NCBI RefSeq assembly: GCF_004135285.1
Contig: NZ_CP035494.1
Coordinates: forward strand, 930,001 to 994,000
Length of the DNA stretch: 64,000 nucleotides
Direction: 5' to 3'
Source of the DNA: Microbacterium protaetiae
GTDB lineage: Bacteria; Actinomycetota; Actinomycetes; Actinomycetales; Microbacteriaceae
The position numbers and the translations under genes were made by a program. The notes under the pieces are model-generated. The model was given only the letters and a program-made list of their open reading frames with translations, searched no databases and was not told the origin of the DNA. Below are positions 49,236 to 58,069 of this stretch, piece after piece; within the stretch, counting starts at the first letter, position 1, and each line of letters opens with the position of its first letter.

Positions 49236-50099
49236 TTACACGTGGGGTCGAGTGCTGTCTGCGGGGGCGATGTGGTCGGTGAGGTCCGCGATGGAGTCGA
49301 CGATGACGTCGGGGGTGCGCGTCCGATCGGAGGCGTCGGCGACAGCCTTACGGGTCAGTGCGCCCGTAAGGACACCGATCGACAGAGCATCCATCTCGCG
49401 GGCCAGAGCGACTTCGGCCGGAGCATCTCCGACAACGGCGATGGCGACCGCGTCCCCACCAAGCTGACGGCGCAGAGTTGCGGCCAGCGCGTCGGAGGGT
49501 TTGCCTAGTACGACAGGCTCGACGCCGGTGACCCACGCAATGGCGTGCGCGGTCGCGGCCGATGTGCATACCGACCGACCGCGGCCGCCATGGAACCAGG
49601 GCGTGTTGACAGTGACATAGAGAGCTGCGCCATTGTCGGCGACCGCGTGGCAGGCGGCCCCGAGCCGTGACATGTCCAAGATGTCCACCGCACCGACGAC
49701 AACGACGGACACGCCCTCTGCGTCATCCACTGTCACGTCGACATCAAGGGCGGCGAGCGGTTCGACGATGCCCTCTTCGGCGATCGCGAGAACGCGTGCG
49801 CCCGCATGCGTCGCGGCGATGTACGCGGCAGCGGCGCTCCCTGCCGTGATGAACTCGTCGTCGCTCAGGTCGAATCCCATTTCGCGGAGCTGCTGGGCGT
49901 ATCGGTGTGGCGTGCACGCCGACGCGTTCGTGACCACGCGCATCGCATGACCACTGTCGCGTACTGCACGGATGAACTCCACTGCACCTGGGATGGGCGT
50001 ACCGCCCTGCCCTCCCGCGCGCGACGTGCTGACGAGGCACCCGTCGACGTCGATCACCCATGCGTCGACCATGTTCAACGCTCCAGAGACAGGAGTCAT
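49236..50099 (-). CDS. HAD-superfamily (NagD/4-nitrophenylphosphatase-like) phosphatase
   Basis: 287-residue type IIA HAD phosphatase. Nucleophile D17 and acid D19 (V-I-D-V-D-G-C-L), a substrate cap, V-L-G-K-P-S-D lysine and V-V-G-D-A metal site are visible. In an aryl-phosphate route it would remove the phosphate after carboxylation, as assigned to the phosphatase of the Hpe/Acv routes. The ATG at 50099 overlaps the carboxyltransferase stop (ATGA). An ATG at 50072 with a TGGAG site is an alternative, shorter by nine residues. Confidence 0.86.
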   Translation of the reverse strand: MTPVSGALNMVDAWVIDVDGCLVSTSRAGGQGGTPIPGAVEFIRAVRDSGHAMRVVTNASACTPHRYAQQLREMGFDLSDDEFITAGSAAAAYIAATHAGARVLAIAEEGIVEPLAALDVDVTVDDAEGVSVVVVGAVDILDMSRLGAACHAVADNGAALYVTVNTPWFHGGRGRSVCTSAATAHAIAWVTGVEPVVLGKPSDALAATLRRQLGGDAVAIAVVGDAPAEVALAREMDALSIGVLTGALTRKAVADASDRTRTPDVIVDSIADLTDHIAPADSTRPHV

Positions 50100-51559
50100 G
50101 ACGCACCATTCCGCGTCACCGAGACCCTCGTGTCGCCGGTCGTGAAACTGAACGCAGTCAGCTTCGGCCCCGCCTCGAACGCTGCCAGCACGTCGCGCAG
50201 ACTCTGGGCGGGACCTGCCTCACGCTTCGCGACCATCGCGTCGACCTGGGTGGAGGGCATCACCGCGCGGAGCAGGAGATCCTCATCGCTGGTATCGCGC
50301 CCGAAACGCTCGCGCAGTTCCGTCAGGCTTGGCGCTTCGGGAGTCGGCTCACCACGCCGACGAGCGCGCGACGAAGCATTTGCGCGGTCGAGCAGGCCAG
50401 GGTCGATGTCGCCGGGAAGTGGTCCAAAATCGCCCAGCAACAGATCGATGACTTCATCAGAGATCTGCGCATAGCGCTCACCGGTCAAAATGTTTAAGGT
50501 TGCCTGCGTCACGATGTACTGCGCAAACGGGGTGACCACGATCGGCCATCCGAGGTCGCGACGCACCTGCACACTCTCTTCGATGACGGCTTGGAGCAGG
50601 TCCTTCTTACCGATCTCAGCAAGCTGGCGCTCTAGTGTGCTCATCACACCGCCGGGGATGTTGTGCCGGTAGTAGGCCTCCTCGTACTCGGCCGGGACGC
50701 CGACCGGCAGCCGGTGCAGCTTCGCGTGCCGAGTCAAGATCGCGGATGCCTCGCGCATGGCGTCGTCGTCAACGTCGACGGTATGCCCCCGCGCGCGTAG
50801 GTTCTCGGCCACACGGATGCCACTGGAATGCGAATTGCCGTACGCCAGGGGTGGGAGGGCGGTGTGCAGGATGTCCATGCCCTGGTCGGCGGCCTCGAGC
50901 AGGGTGACCGGAGCCAGCCCGGTACTGGCATGCGTGTGCATCTCACGGAAAGGCGTGCGGGTCAGCTGTCCCCGCAGACGAGGTACGAGGTCACGCACGC
51001 GATCAGGGGTAAGCAACCCCGCAGGATCCTTGAAGTACACGCTGTCGATCGCATCGGAAGCATCCAGCTCGGCGATCTTGGCGAGGTAGTATTCGTCAGT
51101 GTGCACAGGGCTGATGCTGTAGCACAGACCACCAACGACCTCTTCGAACCCCACACGCTTGGCCATCTCAGCCGTACGGATCGTATCTTGCATGTTGTGC
51201 ATCGGATCGATCACCCACAACCTGGTGACGCCATTGCGTCGCAGCAGATCGAAGGCGAGCTCGAATAAGTTGTCCGGCGTACGACCGAACGTGATGAATC
51301 GCTTTCCGGTGGTGAGGAAACCGAGGGTGACGTCGGGAGCGGCGGCCCGCACGGCGCGGATGCGCTTCCACGGGTCCTCGGCTCCGAAGCGAACCGCAGT
51401 TGCCATCGTCGTGCTGGAGAACATCTCGATGGCGCGATAACCAACTCTATTCATCGCGGGAGCCACCGAGGCGGCCAGCCGATTCGTGACACCCGTGGCG
51501 CCCCAAAGGCTCTGGTTACCGTCACGAAGCGAGACATCGACGAGAGAGATGTTAGCCAT
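50096..51559 (-). CDS. biotin-dependent carboxylase, carboxyltransferase subunit (OadA/PycB-like)
   Basis: 487 residues of the DRE-TIM carboxyltransferase family: D8-x-x-L-R12-D-x-x-Q16-S, K177 in F-K-D-P-A-G-L-L, H208-x-H210 metal pair and N-I-P-G-G-V-M-S-T-L near 311. The C-terminal biotin domain of oxaloacetate decarboxylase is absent; a separate carrier lies at 52903. Its H-T-H-A-S-T-G-L-A and L-P-P-L-A-Y-G-N segments differ from pyruvate carboxylase, in line with a different acceptor, here probably the methyl group of a phosphorylated aryl methyl ketone. It starts with a GGAGGAA site and overlaps the biotin carboxylase gene by eight bases. Confidence 0.86.
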   Translation of the reverse strand: MANISLVDVSLRDGNQSLWGATGVTNRLAASVAPAMNRVGYRAIEMFSSTTMATAVRFGAEDPWKRIRAVRAAAPDVTLGFLTTGKRFITFGRTPDNLFELAFDLLRRNGVTRLWVIDPMHNMQDTIRTAEMAKRVGFEEVVGGLCYSISPVHTDEYYLAKIAELDASDAIDSVYFKDPAGLLTPDRVRDLVPRLRGQLTRTPFREMHTHASTGLAPVTLLEAADQGMDILHTALPPLAYGNSHSSGIRVAENLRARGHTVDVDDDAMREASAILTRHAKLHRLPVGVPAEYEEAYYRHNIPGGVMSTLERQLAEIGKKDLLQAVIEESVQVRRDLGWPIVVTPFAQYIVTQATLNILTGERYAQISDEVIDLLLGDFGPLPGDIDPGLLDRANASSRARRRGEPTPEAPSLTELRERFGRDTSDEDLLLRAVMPSTQVDAMVAKREAGPAQSLRDVLAAFEAGPKLTAFSFTTGDTRVSVTRNGAS

Positions 51560-52901
51560 GGACCAATTCCTCCACAATCGTGGCCAGCCAGTGGGTGGTA
51601 ACCGCGTTTTCTGCGAAGTCGGGGTGCCTTATGATCTCGCGCAGCAGCGGCAGGTTGCTGCGAACGCCACCGATCTGGAAGCGGCCGAGGGCACGGCTCA
51701 TGCCCGCGACGGCGCTGCCGCGATCGGCACCGAATGAGATGAGCTTGCCCATCAGCGCATCGTAGAACGGCGGGAATACGTAGCCCTCATAGATGTGCGA
51801 GTCCAAGCGCACGTCGCCCGAGACCGGCGGACGCCACCGAGTGATGCGGCCAGGCGAGGGCATGAGTCCTGTCGCCGGGTCCTGTGCGGTGATACGCGCC
51901 TCAATGGCGTGGCCTTGCACTGTGACATCGTCCTGCGTGAGGCTGAGCGGCTCACCGAGCGCGACGAGGATCTGCTCACGCACGAGGTCGACGCCCGTCA
52001 CCGCCTCGGTGACCGGATGCTCCACCTGCAACCGCGGGTTCACTTCGAGAAAGCTGAGCTGCCGTCGCTCCGTGTCATACAGAAACTCAACGGTACCCAG
52101 CCCGACATAGTTCAGCTCCGTCGCGATACGCAGCGCACTGGCATGCAAGAGAGTCCGGATGTCGCTGGGCAGCGCCACGCAGGGTGCTTCTTCGACGACC
52201 TTCTGATATCGGTACTGCACCGAGCACTCACGTTCGCCGAGATGCAAGCGGTTGCCGTGTCGATCACCGAGCACCTGCACTTCGACGTGCTTGGCATCAC
52301 GGATATAGCTCTCCACGAACACTGTGCCGTCGCCAAACGCGGCCATTGCCTCTGAGCTGGCGACCTGCCAGGCGGAGGCCAGCTCGGCAGCATCTTCGAC
52401 AAGCTTCATGCCGCGCCCGCCGCCGCCATAGGCAGCCTTGATGAGCACGGGGAACCCGATGTCGGCAGCAAGAGTGTGCGCCTCTTCGAGCGTGTCTGCG
52501 CGGCCGCCTTGTACCAGCGGCACGTCGAGCGATTCAGCCAGGGCGCGGGCGCGCAGCTTGTCGCCGAGCGCCGTCAGTTGCTCGATGGAGGGTCCCACGA
52601 AGACCAGGTCGTTCTCGGCGCAGGCCGCGGCGAACGCGGGTTGCTCGGAGAGGAAGCCGTAACCGGGGTGCACAACCGTGCACCCCGTGCTCGCGGCCGC
52701 GTGCACAACCGTGGGGATCGACAGGTAGCTGTCCGCGGATTTAGGCCCGCCCAGCACGACGACGCGGTCGGCACGGTGGGCGGCGAGCGTGTCACGATCG
52801 GCGGCCGACACACCCAAAACAGTCTCGATTCCGAGCCTGCCGCAAGCGTCCACGATGCGAACTGCGATCTCACCGCGGTTGGCGACAAACATGCGGGTCA
52901 T
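51552..52901 (-). CDS. biotin carboxylase subunit
   Basis: 449 residues, typical of AccC. The N-terminus reads M-F-V-A-N-R-G-E-I-A-V-R, the ATP-grasp glycine loop is G-G-G-G-R-G-M, and the E-V-N-P-R-L-Q-V-E-H metal and ATP segment is intact. It carboxylates biotin on the carrier at 52903 using ATP and bicarbonate. Start ATG 52901 lies one base after the carrier's stop. It is part of the dedicated operon, so not likely to be the housekeeping fatty-acid enzyme, which in Actinobacteria is normally a fused BC-BCCP protein. Confidence 0.9.
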   Translation of the reverse strand: MTRMFVANRGEIAVRIVDACGRLGIETVLGVSAADRDTLAAHRADRVVVLGGPKSADSYLSIPTVVHAAASTGCTVVHPGYGFLSEQPAFAAACAENDLVFVGPSIEQLTALGDKLRARALAESLDVPLVQGGRADTLEEAHTLAADIGFPVLIKAAYGGGGRGMKLVEDAAELASAWQVASSEAMAAFGDGTVFVESYIRDAKHVEVQVLGDRHGNRLHLGERECSVQYRYQKVVEEAPCVALPSDIRTLLHASALRIATELNYVGLGTVEFLYDTERRQLSFLEVNPRLQVEHPVTEAVTGVDLVREQILVALGEPLSLTQDDVTVQGHAIEARITAQDPATGLMPSPGRITRWRPPVSGDVRLDSHIYEGYVFPPFYDALMGKLISFGADRGSAVAGMSRALGRFQIGGVRSNLPLLREIIRHPDFAENAVTTHWLATIVEELVHG

Positions 52902-52902
52902 G

Positions 52903-53409
52903 TCATTGCCCGTCAGGTCGGATGGTGAACACGACCTGCCCGAATTCCACGAGTTCGCCGTCGGAGACATGCCGATCCACGATCGTGCCGTCTACGGGAG
53001 CCTCGACCGAGTTCATCAGTTTCATGACCTCGATGATGCACACGGGCGCTCCCGCACTCACGCGCGCGCCGATCTCGACGAACGGGGGTTCGCCAGGCTT
53101 CGGAGACAGGTAGACGGTGCCCAGCAGGGGCGAGGTGATCTCGATGTCGCCCGCGACCGCATGCGCCGCTGTCGACGCAGGTGCTTGTGCGCTCAATATC
53201 GCGGAGGCCGGCGCCGCGGCGGGTGACTTCGTCGGCACGGCCACCGATGGTGCAACGACCGTCGGCGTGGATGCCGAGGCGAGCGGCTCGGACGCGGATC
53301 CGCGGCGCACTTCGATACGCGCGTCGCCCTTCTCAAAAATAAAGTGCGTGAAGTCCGATGCCTCGAGTGCCTCGAGGAACATCGCCAACTCTTCGAAATC
53401 GACGTCCAT
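52903..53409 (-). CDS. biotin carboxyl carrier protein
   Basis: 168 residues. An N-terminal acidic helix is followed by an Ala/Pro/Ser linker (about 40-85) and a biotinyl domain of the AccB type, with the thumb segment (S-P-K-P-G-E-P-P-F) and biotin lysine K130 in I-E-V-M-K-L-M-N. The usual A-M-K-M is V-M-K-L. First gene of the eight-gene operon; the ATG has a CAGGAG site. It faces the IclR gene at 53546. Confidence 0.9.
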   Translation of the reverse strand: MDVDFEELAMFLEALEASDFTHFIFEKGDARIEVRRGSASEPLASASTPTVVAPSVAVPTKSPAAAPASAILSAQAPASTAAHAVAGDIEITSPLLGTVYLSPKPGEPPFVEIGARVSAGAPVCIIEVMKLMNSVEAPVDGTIVDRHVSDGELVEFGQVVFTIRPDGQ

Positions 53410-53517
53410 GTAGCTCCTGCATCACTTTGTTCGCGCAGCCGCACCGAAGCGGCGAGATTGGCGGACGACGCTCGCGCGCAGCGCACCTGAGATGAAAGTA
53501 CGAAATTCGTTCGTCAT

Positions 53518-53544
53518 GCGCAATAGTTTGTGAGATAGTTGCGC
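53518..53544. promoter_or_regulatory. inverted repeat in the promoter of the Hpe-like operon regulator
   Basis: GCGCAA (53518-53523) and TTGCGC (53539-53544) are separated by 15 bases and end two bases before the GTG start of the IclR gene. A GATAGT box at 53534-53539 ends seven bases before that start, so a leaderless transcript is possible and the repeat would overlap the promoter, as in autorepression. Confidence 0.45.
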
Positions 53545-53545
53545 T

Positions 53546-54328
53546 GTGCGAAATGAGGACGCGGGGATCGTCACATCCGTCGATCGCGCTCTTCAGTTGC
53601 TCTTGCACCTGCGGGAGAGTGACTCTCTCACGGTGAAAGCGGCATCCAGACGTCTCGGGGTCGTCCCCTCGACTGCTTACCGCCTCCTGGCCACCCTCAC
53701 CTCGCGCGGATTCGCTGTCCAGGAAAGCGACCGGAGCTACCGCGCAGGACCCGAGTTGGTTCGACGTGTCGTAGACCAAGTCTCACTGGACGAGCTCCGT
53801 CGCGCGAGCCGCCCGACGCTGCAGCGGCTCCACGACGAGGTGGACGACACCGTTCAACTCATGGTCCTGGCGGGTTCAGACATCCAGTTCATCGACGGGA
53901 TCGAATCCAGCGCAGCGTTGCGCGTGGCGGCACGGATAGGTGGCTACATGCCTGCATACTGCTCGGCGGGTGGCAAGGCGATCCTGGCTGCGCTTCCGTG
54001 GGCAGAAGTGGAACGGAGGCATCCTACCGGGCTCGCCCCCTGGGGGTCCGCCAAAGTGCAGTCACTATCCGAGCTCCAGAATGAACTCGTGCACACACGT
54101 AGCGCGCGCTATGGCTTCAACAGCGATGAGACCGAGGTTGGCGTCACCGGCGTCGGCGTCAGCATCCAAGGATCAGCAGGGAGCGCGGTGGCCGCATTTA
54201 CCGTCGCCGTTCCGACTGCTCGATTCCGCCAGCCGGATCTTAGCCACTACGTCAGAGCGCTGACCACCGCTGCGCAGTCTGCATCGCGCACGCTGCGCCG
54301 CGCACTGCCACACGCCGACCGCCCCTGA
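53546..54328 (+). CDS. IclR-family transcriptional regulator of the Hpe-like operon
   Basis: 260-residue IclR regulator with helix-turn-helix (T-V-K-A-A-S-R-R-L-G-V-V-P-S-T-A-Y-R-L-L at about 29-48) and effector domain (Y-M-P-A-Y-C-S-A-G-G-K near 133-143). It is divergent from the carrier-protein gene and the only regulator next to the eight-gene operon, so it likely controls it. The GTG at 53546 has no ribosome site; see the -10 box in the operator entry. Confidence 0.87.
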   Translation: MRNEDAGIVTSVDRALQLLLHLRESDSLTVKAASRRLGVVPSTAYRLLATLTSRGFAVQESDRSYRAGPELVRRVVDQVSLDELRRASRPTLQRLHDEVDDTVQLMVLAGSDIQFIDGIESSAALRVAARIGGYMPAYCSAGGKAILAALPWAEVERRHPTGLAPWGSAKVQSLSELQNELVHTRSARYGFNSDETEVGVTGVGVSIQGSAGSAVAAFTVAVPTARFRQPDLSHYVRALTTAAQSASRTLRRALPHADRP

Positions 54329-54338
54329 GCGCCTCGTC

Positions 54339-56249
54339 TCACTCGGCGAGCCAGGCCGCGTATGCGTCGAAGGTGTACGGCCGACCCAGAAAGTCGGCGA
54401 CCAGGTCAGCGGCATCCCCCGTCCCGCCCCGGGCCAGCACCCGGTCGCGGTAGCGGGCGGCGACCTGCGGCGCGAACATGTCGGCACGGTCGAAGGCGCT
54501 GAACATGTCTTTGGCGATCACGAGCGACCACATGTAGGTGTAGTAGCCCGAGCCGTAGCCGTCGAGGTGCCCGAAGGCGCAGTGGAAATGCGTGTCGTCG
54601 ATGTAGGGGAACACCGAGTACGCCGCCTGCGCCGCGCGCACCGCCTCGGTCAGGTCGGCGGGGACCGACTCGTGAATACCGAGCGACAGCGCCGCATAGA
54701 ACATCTGCGTGCGCGCATGAAAGCCCTTGCCGAAGTCGTCGGCGGCGCGCATCCGCTCGACGAGATCCGCGGGGATGGTGCGGCCGGAGTCATCGGTGGC
54801 GAACGTGGCCAGCACCGCGGCATCCCACGCCCACTCCTCCAGCATCTGGCTCGGGGCCTCGACGAAATCCCACTCGGTGGCCACGCCCGAGAAGCGCACC
54901 CATTCCTGGTCGCCGCCGAGCACGTGGTGGATGAGATGCCCGAACTCGTGGAAGAGCGTGACGACCTGGCTGTGCTCCATGAGCCCGGTGCCGAAGTTGC
55001 ACACGAGCACCCCCTCGGGCAGCTGCCGGCCGCGCACGCCCGACGCGAGGTCGAACTGCGCCGCGTGCTTGTACTTGCCCTCGCGCGGGTGCAGGTCGAG
55101 GTGGATGCGGCCGATGCGCTCCCCGTCGCGCAGCACATCGTATGAGGCGACGTCCTCGTGCCAGCGGGGCGCGTCCACGCGCTGCCAGCTCAGGCCGAAA
55201 AGGCGCCCGGTGACATCGAGAAGCCCCTGCCGCACCTTCTCGAACGCAAAGAACGTACGGGTCAGCTGGGCGTCGACGGCGTAGTCCTCTTTGCGCACGA
55301 GCTCGGAGTAGTAGTTGACGTCGGCGGTGTCGATGTCGCTCGCGTCGGGCACGTCGTGCTGCAGCCGGCGCAGCAGCACAGCTTTGTCGCGCTGTGCGCT
55401 CTCGGCTGCGGCATCCGCGATCTTGTCGATGAAGACCCCGATCGCCGCGCCGTCGCCGATCATCTTGACCTCGGCGTCGTAGTCGGCCCAGTTCGCGTAG
55501 CCCAGCAGCCGCGCGTGCTCGGTGCGCAGCGTCAGCAACCGCTGCAGCACGGCATTGTTGGCCGGCCAGGCGATGTTCAGACGCTGCGCCGTCATGGCGC
55601 GGCGAGTGGATGCCACGGAGCAGAAGGTGGCCAGGGGCACCGAATCGGGGTAGTCGGTGGTGACGGCCACAAGACCGTCGTCGCCGGGTTCGTGGGCGCG
55701 CATCCAGTCGTCGGGCATGCCGGCGAGCTCGTCGGGACGCACCCGGATCGTGCGGACCCCGGCCCGGATGTTCTTGCTGAACTCCTGCCCGGCCAGCAGC
55801 TCTTGCTGGGCGAGCTCGCGCAGGCGCTCGCGGGTGGCCTGGTCACGGTCGACGCCCGCGCGGCGGAAGTCGCGCAGGATGCGCGCGAGCAGGCGGGATG
55901 CGTCGGCGTCGAGGCCCGACCCGTCGACGGTGCTGACGATGTCGTACAGCTCGCGGTCCAGGCCGAGGTCGGTGTGGAAGGCATCGACGCGCTGCATGGC
56001 CTGGTCGGCGGCGTCGCGCACGGCCTGATCGGGATTTGTCTGGGAGTAGACGGATGCCGCGGCCGCGGCATTGGCGACGGCGATCTCGATGTCGTTCCAG
56101 GCGTTCAGCACGTCCAGCGCGTCGGTCGGCGGCGTCGCGCGCAGGCCGGCGGCGAGTTCGCGGGCACGAGCGAGTTCGCCATCGCAGCGGGTGCCGATCC
56201 AGGTGAGGGTGTCGGCGGCGTCGGGCAGGCGAAGAGGTTCGGGAGTCAC
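54339..56249 (-). CDS. M3-family oligopeptidase (thimet/Dcp-like)
   Basis: 636-residue cytoplasmic zinc oligopeptidase. The metal motif H434-E-F-G-H438 is intact and a distal Glu lies in the following W-D-F-V-E-A-P-S-Q-M-L-E-E segment. It degrades short peptides and has no evident link to the aromatic genes. It starts with GTG nine bases after the MFS gene, so it may be cotranscribed with it. Length is normal for the family. Confidence 0.9.
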   Translation of the reverse strand: MTPEPLRLPDAADTLTWIGTRCDGELARARELAAGLRATPPTDALDVLNAWNDIEIAVANAAAAASVYSQTNPDQAVRDAADQAMQRVDAFHTDLGLDRELYDIVSTVDGSGLDADASRLLARILRDFRRAGVDRDQATRERLRELAQQELLAGQEFSKNIRAGVRTIRVRPDELAGMPDDWMRAHEPGDDGLVAVTTDYPDSVPLATFCSVASTRRAMTAQRLNIAWPANNAVLQRLLTLRTEHARLLGYANWADYDAEVKMIGDGAAIGVFIDKIADAAAESAQRDKAVLLRRLQHDVPDASDIDTADVNYYSELVRKEDYAVDAQLTRTFFAFEKVRQGLLDVTGRLFGLSWQRVDAPRWHEDVASYDVLRDGERIGRIHLDLHPREGKYKHAAQFDLASGVRGRQLPEGVLVCNFGTGLMEHSQVVTLFHEFGHLIHHVLGGDQEWVRFSGVATEWDFVEAPSQMLEEWAWDAAVLATFATDDSGRTIPADLVERMRAADDFGKGFHARTQMFYAALSLGIHESVPADLTEAVRAAQAAYSVFPYIDDTHFHCAFGHLDGYGSGYYTYMWSLVIAKDMFSAFDRADMFAPQVAARYRDRVLARGGTGDAADLVADFLGRPYTFDAYAAWLAE

Positions 56250-56258
56250 CGCAGAAGA

Positions 56259-57458
56259 CTACGCCGCCCGCGCGGGGGTGCGCAGATGCCGGGCCACGAT
56301 CACCCCGGGCACGAGGAACAGCAGCACGGCCACCAACTCGACGAGAAGGGGCAGGGTCCAGGCATCCGTCACCTCATGCAGCGCGCCCAGCACCAGGGGG
56401 CCGGCTGCAGCCACGGCGTAGCCGAGGCCCTGCACGATGCCCGAACGGCCTGCGGTGGTGTGCTCGTCGTCGCCGAAGGCGTTGATCATGATGAAGACGA
56501 CCGTGATGCCGCCGCCCTGCGCGAGCCCGCCGATGATGCACCACGCCAGCCATAGCGACGGTGCGAACAGAAACCCGAGCGGCACGGCCAGCCAGCCGAT
56601 CCCCACGCACAGGGCGCCCACGAGAATCGACGAGCGCAGCGTGATCACCGGCAGCAGCAGGCTGCCGATCATGCCGCCCACCTGAAAGATCGCGGCGATA
56701 GCTCCGGCCGCATTGCTGCTGAAACCCTGGTCGGTCAGCAGGGTCGGCAGCCACGCGGTGATGGCGTAGAACGCGAACGCCTGCCCGCAGAAGGCGGCCG
56801 CGAGCAGCCAGGTCGGGCCATGCCGCAGCACCGAGATGCGCGGGGCGTCGGCGTCGGGGCGCGGTCCGGGCTTGGGCGCGAAGGCCGCGCGCACGCCGCG
56901 CAGCGCTATCCAGGCCGCGAGCGAGACCAGCCCGAGCACCGACCACGACATCACCGCCCAGCGCCACCCCACCACGTCGGCCAGCGGCGCCGTGCCGACG
57001 GTGACCATCATGGTGCCGACGTTGAGCGCGGCCGTGTAGACGCCGGTCATGGTGTGGGCGCGGCGTGCGCTGAACTCCCGGGCGATGATGATCGGCAGCA
57101 CGACGTTGCCGATCGTCACGAACGCGCCGAGCACCGCCGTGCCGATCAAGGCCATCACGATGCCGTCCAGCGAGCGCAGAACGCTGCCGACGACGACACC
57201 GCCCAGGGTCAGTGAGAGTGCGACATCCGCCCCCGCACGCCGGATGATCGCTATCGCCAGCGGCGCGCACACCGCGAAGCACAGCACCGGGATGGTGGTC
57301 AGCAGACCGACCACACCGGCCCCGACCTGCAGATCGGCGCCGATCGTGCGCGCGACGGGCGCGACCGAGAGGATCGGCCCGCGCAGCATCGTCGCCGACA
57401 GGATGATGACGATCACCAGCACCGGCAGGGAACGGGATGCTGGCGCGCGGTCGGACAT
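56259..57458 (-). CDS. MFS transporter (CynX/NimT type)
   Basis: 399-residue carrier with about twelve hydrophobic helices, resembling the cyanate/nitroimidazole-type major facilitator branch. I chose the ATG at 57458; a TTG three codons earlier is also open. It is downstream of the MarR gene on the same strand (53-base gap). By position it could be the importer of the phenylpropanoid operon (the place of PhdT/CouT), but this branch is not typical for aromatic acids, so the substrate stays open. Confidence 0.85.
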   Translation of the reverse strand: MSDRAPASRSLPVLVIVIILSATMLRGPILSVAPVARTIGADLQVGAGVVGLLTTIPVLCFAVCAPLAIAIIRRAGADVALSLTLGGVVVGSVLRSLDGIVMALIGTAVLGAFVTIGNVVLPIIIAREFSARRAHTMTGVYTAALNVGTMMVTVGTAPLADVVGWRWAVMSWSVLGLVSLAAWIALRGVRAAFAPKPGPRPDADAPRISVLRHGPTWLLAAAFCGQAFAFYAITAWLPTLLTDQGFSSNAAGAIAAIFQVGGMIGSLLLPVITLRSSILVGALCVGIGWLAVPLGFLFAPSLWLAWCIIGGLAQGGGITVVFIMINAFGDDEHTTAGRSGIVQGLGYAVAAAGPLVLGALHEVTDAWTLPLLVELVAVLLFLVPGVIVARHLRTPARAA

Positions 57459-57511
57459 GTTCAGCAACGCTACTCGCGCCCGATCCGTTTCACTATCTGC
57501 GTAGTGATAAA

Positions 57512-57973
57512 TCAGCCGTCAACCCCGGCGAGGCGGCGCAGCAGCGCCGTGAACGTCTCGAACTCGTCGTCATCGAGTACCGCGAAGTGCGTGCGCTGGT
57601 CGGCGTCGACGGCGTCCCGCGCCGTGGCGCACGCGGCGCGGCCGGCGTCGGTGGCCACGACCACATTGACCCGGCGGTCGTTCGGGTCGGGCTCGCGGCG
57701 CACCCATCCGCGCCGCTCGAGATCGTCGATCACGCTCACGATCTGGCTCGGGTCCAGGCGCAGGAACTCGCTGAGCTCGCGCTGCGTGGGGCGCGCATCG
57801 GCGCAGGCCAGGGCGAGCACCGAGTATGACCGCACCTTCAGTCCATGCGGGGCGAGAGATGCCGTCGCATCGGCCAGCGACAACGCGTTGGCGCGCGCGA
57901 GCAGAAAAGCCGGATCACTTCCCACCGATGTCGCCCACAACGGTGAAGCAGTGGTCTGTGCCGTCTCACCCAT
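57512..57973 (-). CDS. phdR: MarR-family regulator of the phenylpropanoid operon (PhdR/CouR-like)
   Basis: 153-residue MarR protein with T-Q-R-E-L-S-E-F-L-R-L-D-P-S-Q-I-V-S-V-I-D-D-L as recognition region (about 63-85) and the wing D-P-N-D-R-R-V-N-V. It is divergent from the operon at 58070-63161. MarR repressors released by the CoA ester (CouR in Rhodococcus, PhdR in Corynebacterium) hold this same position in p-hydroxycinnamate clusters. The symbol is by context. Confidence 0.83.
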   Translation of the reverse strand: MGETAQTTASPLWATSVGSDPAFLLARANALSLADATASLAPHGLKVRSYSVLALACADARPTQRELSEFLRLDPSQIVSVIDDLERRGWVRREPDPNDRRVNVVVATDAGRAACATARDAVDADQRTHFAVLDDDEFETFTALLRRLAGVDG

Positions 57974-58011
57974 CGCGCCTCCTCGTCAGCCATCCTGCCA
58001 GAACACAACCT

Positions 58012-58040
58012 TTGACATTTTCAATGATCTGCGATTTCAT
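58012..58040 (+). promoter_or_regulatory. probable promoter of the phenylpropanoid operon
   Basis: TTGACA at 58012-58017 is a perfect -35 element. After 17 bases comes TTTCAT (58035-58040), a modest -10. The region between the MarR gene and 58070 is AT-richer than its surroundings and is the only possible control region for the operon. Confidence 0.45.
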
Positions 58041-58069
58041 CTGAATAACGCAAGAGCGAAGGAGCAGCG

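Noticed and set aside
50096..53409. Pyruvate carboxylase or acetyl-CoA carboxylase of central metabolism
   Set aside because: Separate three-subunit form in a catabolic operon; actinobacterial housekeeping carboxylases are normally fused BC-BCCP proteins with acyl-CoA carboxyltransferases or a one-chain pyruvate carboxylase.
44181..53409. Anaerobic phenol carboxylation (phenylphosphate carboxylase)
   Set aside because: The dikinase fits, but no UbiD-type alpha/beta carboxylase subunits occur in the window.
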